DNA of 64,000 nt from NCBI GenBank assembly GCA_038025085.1, contig CM076146.1, positions 22,734,001 to 22,798,000 on the forward strand, written 5' to 3'. Under the pieces are notes generated by a model that was not told the DNA's origin, ran no database searches, and saw only the letters and a list, made by a program, of their open reading frames with translations. The first letter of the stretch is position 1; each line of letters begins with the position of its first letter. The stretch is from Tetragonia tetragonoides. Its lineage: Eukaryota > Streptophyta > Magnoliopsida > Caryophyllales > Aizoaceae. Below, in pieces: positions 63,701 to 64,000 of this stretch. A program made the translations under genes and the position numbers.

Positions 63701-64000
63701 CTTTCACCCTACTCGTATGAGCTTTTAAAACGCGTAAATGCATTCAAAAGCTTGAGTTGAAGCTTGTTTGTAACTGTAAACATCCTAGGTATAGTTTCAC
63801 ACTCAAATGAATGAAAACAAAGTATTTGGATGCTTTCTCTTAATATACAACACAAAAGAACTCAAATCTCTTTCACCCTACTCGTATGAGCTTTTAAAAC
63901 GCGTAAATGCATTCAAAAGCTTGAGTTGAAGCTTGTTTGTAACTGTAAACATGCTAGGTGTAGTTTCACACTCAAATGATTGCAAACAATATATTTGGAT
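60070..64000. repeat. Tandem 15-monomer repeat, 2532 bp, open at right edge
   Basis: ACAATA at 60103/62635 and 61454/63986 and GTTGAAAGC at 60717/63249 repeat at 2532 bp; AAAACGAGTAAATG near 61029 and 63561 agrees. Fifteen monomers are 2535 bp. The second copy is still in progress at the end of the window, so further copies may follow. CTGAAATCTC and CACCCTTCTCG near 62342-62360 and GAATGAAAAC near 63811 are private. Confidence 0.86.
61418..61586. repeat. ATATAT-class monomer, right-edge private variant
   Basis: Carries CAAACAATATATTTGGATGATTTC together with AAATGTCTTTCACCC and CGTATAAGCTTTTCAAACG. The class occurs at about 58.9, 60.1, 61.45, 62.63 and 63.98 kb and nowhere further left. The copies are related through the 1182-bp and 2532-bp duplications described separately, so the variant probably arose once and spread locally by amplification. 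Confidence 0.88.

Larger units (their letters stand above)
1..64000. repeat. Tandem satellite array, ~169-bp monomer, ~379 copies
   Basis: The complete window consists of head-to-tail copies of one monomer. The CCTAGG landmark recurs at 3, 172, 341, 510 and so on at 167 to 170 bp spacing through to the end, always in the same orientation. No stretch longer than a few bases departs from the monomer frame, so there is no intergenic sequence, inserted transposon or gene. An exact consensus copy counted by hand has 57 G+C of 169. Both window edges fall inside monomers, so the array is longer than 64 kb. Nucleosome-length AT-rich satellites arranged in higher-order units are typical of centromeres and other heterochromatin in plants and animals; a centromeric role here is inference. 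I do not recognise the family. The array carries no CENP-B-box-like motif (TTCG...CGGG) that I could find. Confidence 0.98.

Noticed and set aside
1..64000. CRISPR-like array
   Set aside because: There are no unique spacers between short repeats; the whole 169-bp unit is repeated, and repeat copies vary along their full length.
1..64000. CENP-B box or telomere-type repeats
   Set aside because: No TTCG...CGGG motif and no run of TTTAGGG, TTAGGG or a similar unit was found on either strand.
1..64000. TATA-like promoter in AATATAC of each monomer
   Set aside because: The word is common in AT-rich DNA and is present in nearly every copy with no linked transcript evidence. Satellite transcription is possible but cannot be shown from sequence.
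1..64000. Assignment to a named plant satellite family
   Set aside because: Monomer length and AT content resemble several plant centromeric satellites, but I could not match the sequence to any from memory, so no name is given.

Overview
The whole window is one uninterrupted tandem satellite DNA array. About 379 head-to-tail copies of a roughly 169-bp, AT-rich monomer (about 34% G+C in an exact consensus copy) run from the first base to the last, all in the same orientation. Neither edge leaves the array. I see no gene, RNA gene, transposon, CRISPR array, telomeric repeat or non-satellite spacer. The short open frames that occur are read-through of the repeat itself. A homogeneous array of nucleosome-length monomers with multi-level duplications points to centromeric or other constitutive heterochromatin of a eukaryote. 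A plant is my best guess, from monomer length and composition, but I do not recognise the family and cannot name the species.

Monomers are numbered here from m1 = C of CATCCTAGG. The canonical form (for example 47405-47573) is 169 bp. Linked substitutions define recurrent classes: the T2 class (CATGCTAGG...GATTGC...GATGATTTC), the T5 class (167 bp, CTTTAACCC), the V class (168 bp, CAATTTCTATC...CCTAGTCG...AGCTGTTAAAACG), the AAAGC class (GTGTAATTTC...ATGAAAGC), the TAAGC/AACGTG pair, the AATTGG class (168 bp) and the ATATAT class. Small indels give monomers of 167 to 170 bp, and these account for the exact lengths of the larger repeat units I checked.

Layout: 0-26.4 kb is a left domain in which the T5-T2 pair (often a T5-T2-canonical trimer, 505 bp) recurs about every 3 to 12 monomers. 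It is built from repeated blocks with periods 1179, 1349, 3204, 4384, 5568/6747 and 8767 bp. At about 26.5-30.8 kb a clean 10-monomer higher-order repeat of 1689 bp is nearly duplicated in tandem. From 30.6 to 64 kb is a right domain with no T5 and frequent V monomers, assembled from nested duplications with periods 6748, 1517, 3035, 7255, 4728/4052/4895, 1518, 843, 11311, 1182 and 2532 bp. Period lengths were obtained by hand from shared rare variants; block ends are approximate to about one monomer.

There are no genes to work together. The biological content is the record of unequal exchange or amplification events, and possibly a structural role of the monomer (short palindromes clustered between m101 and m154).
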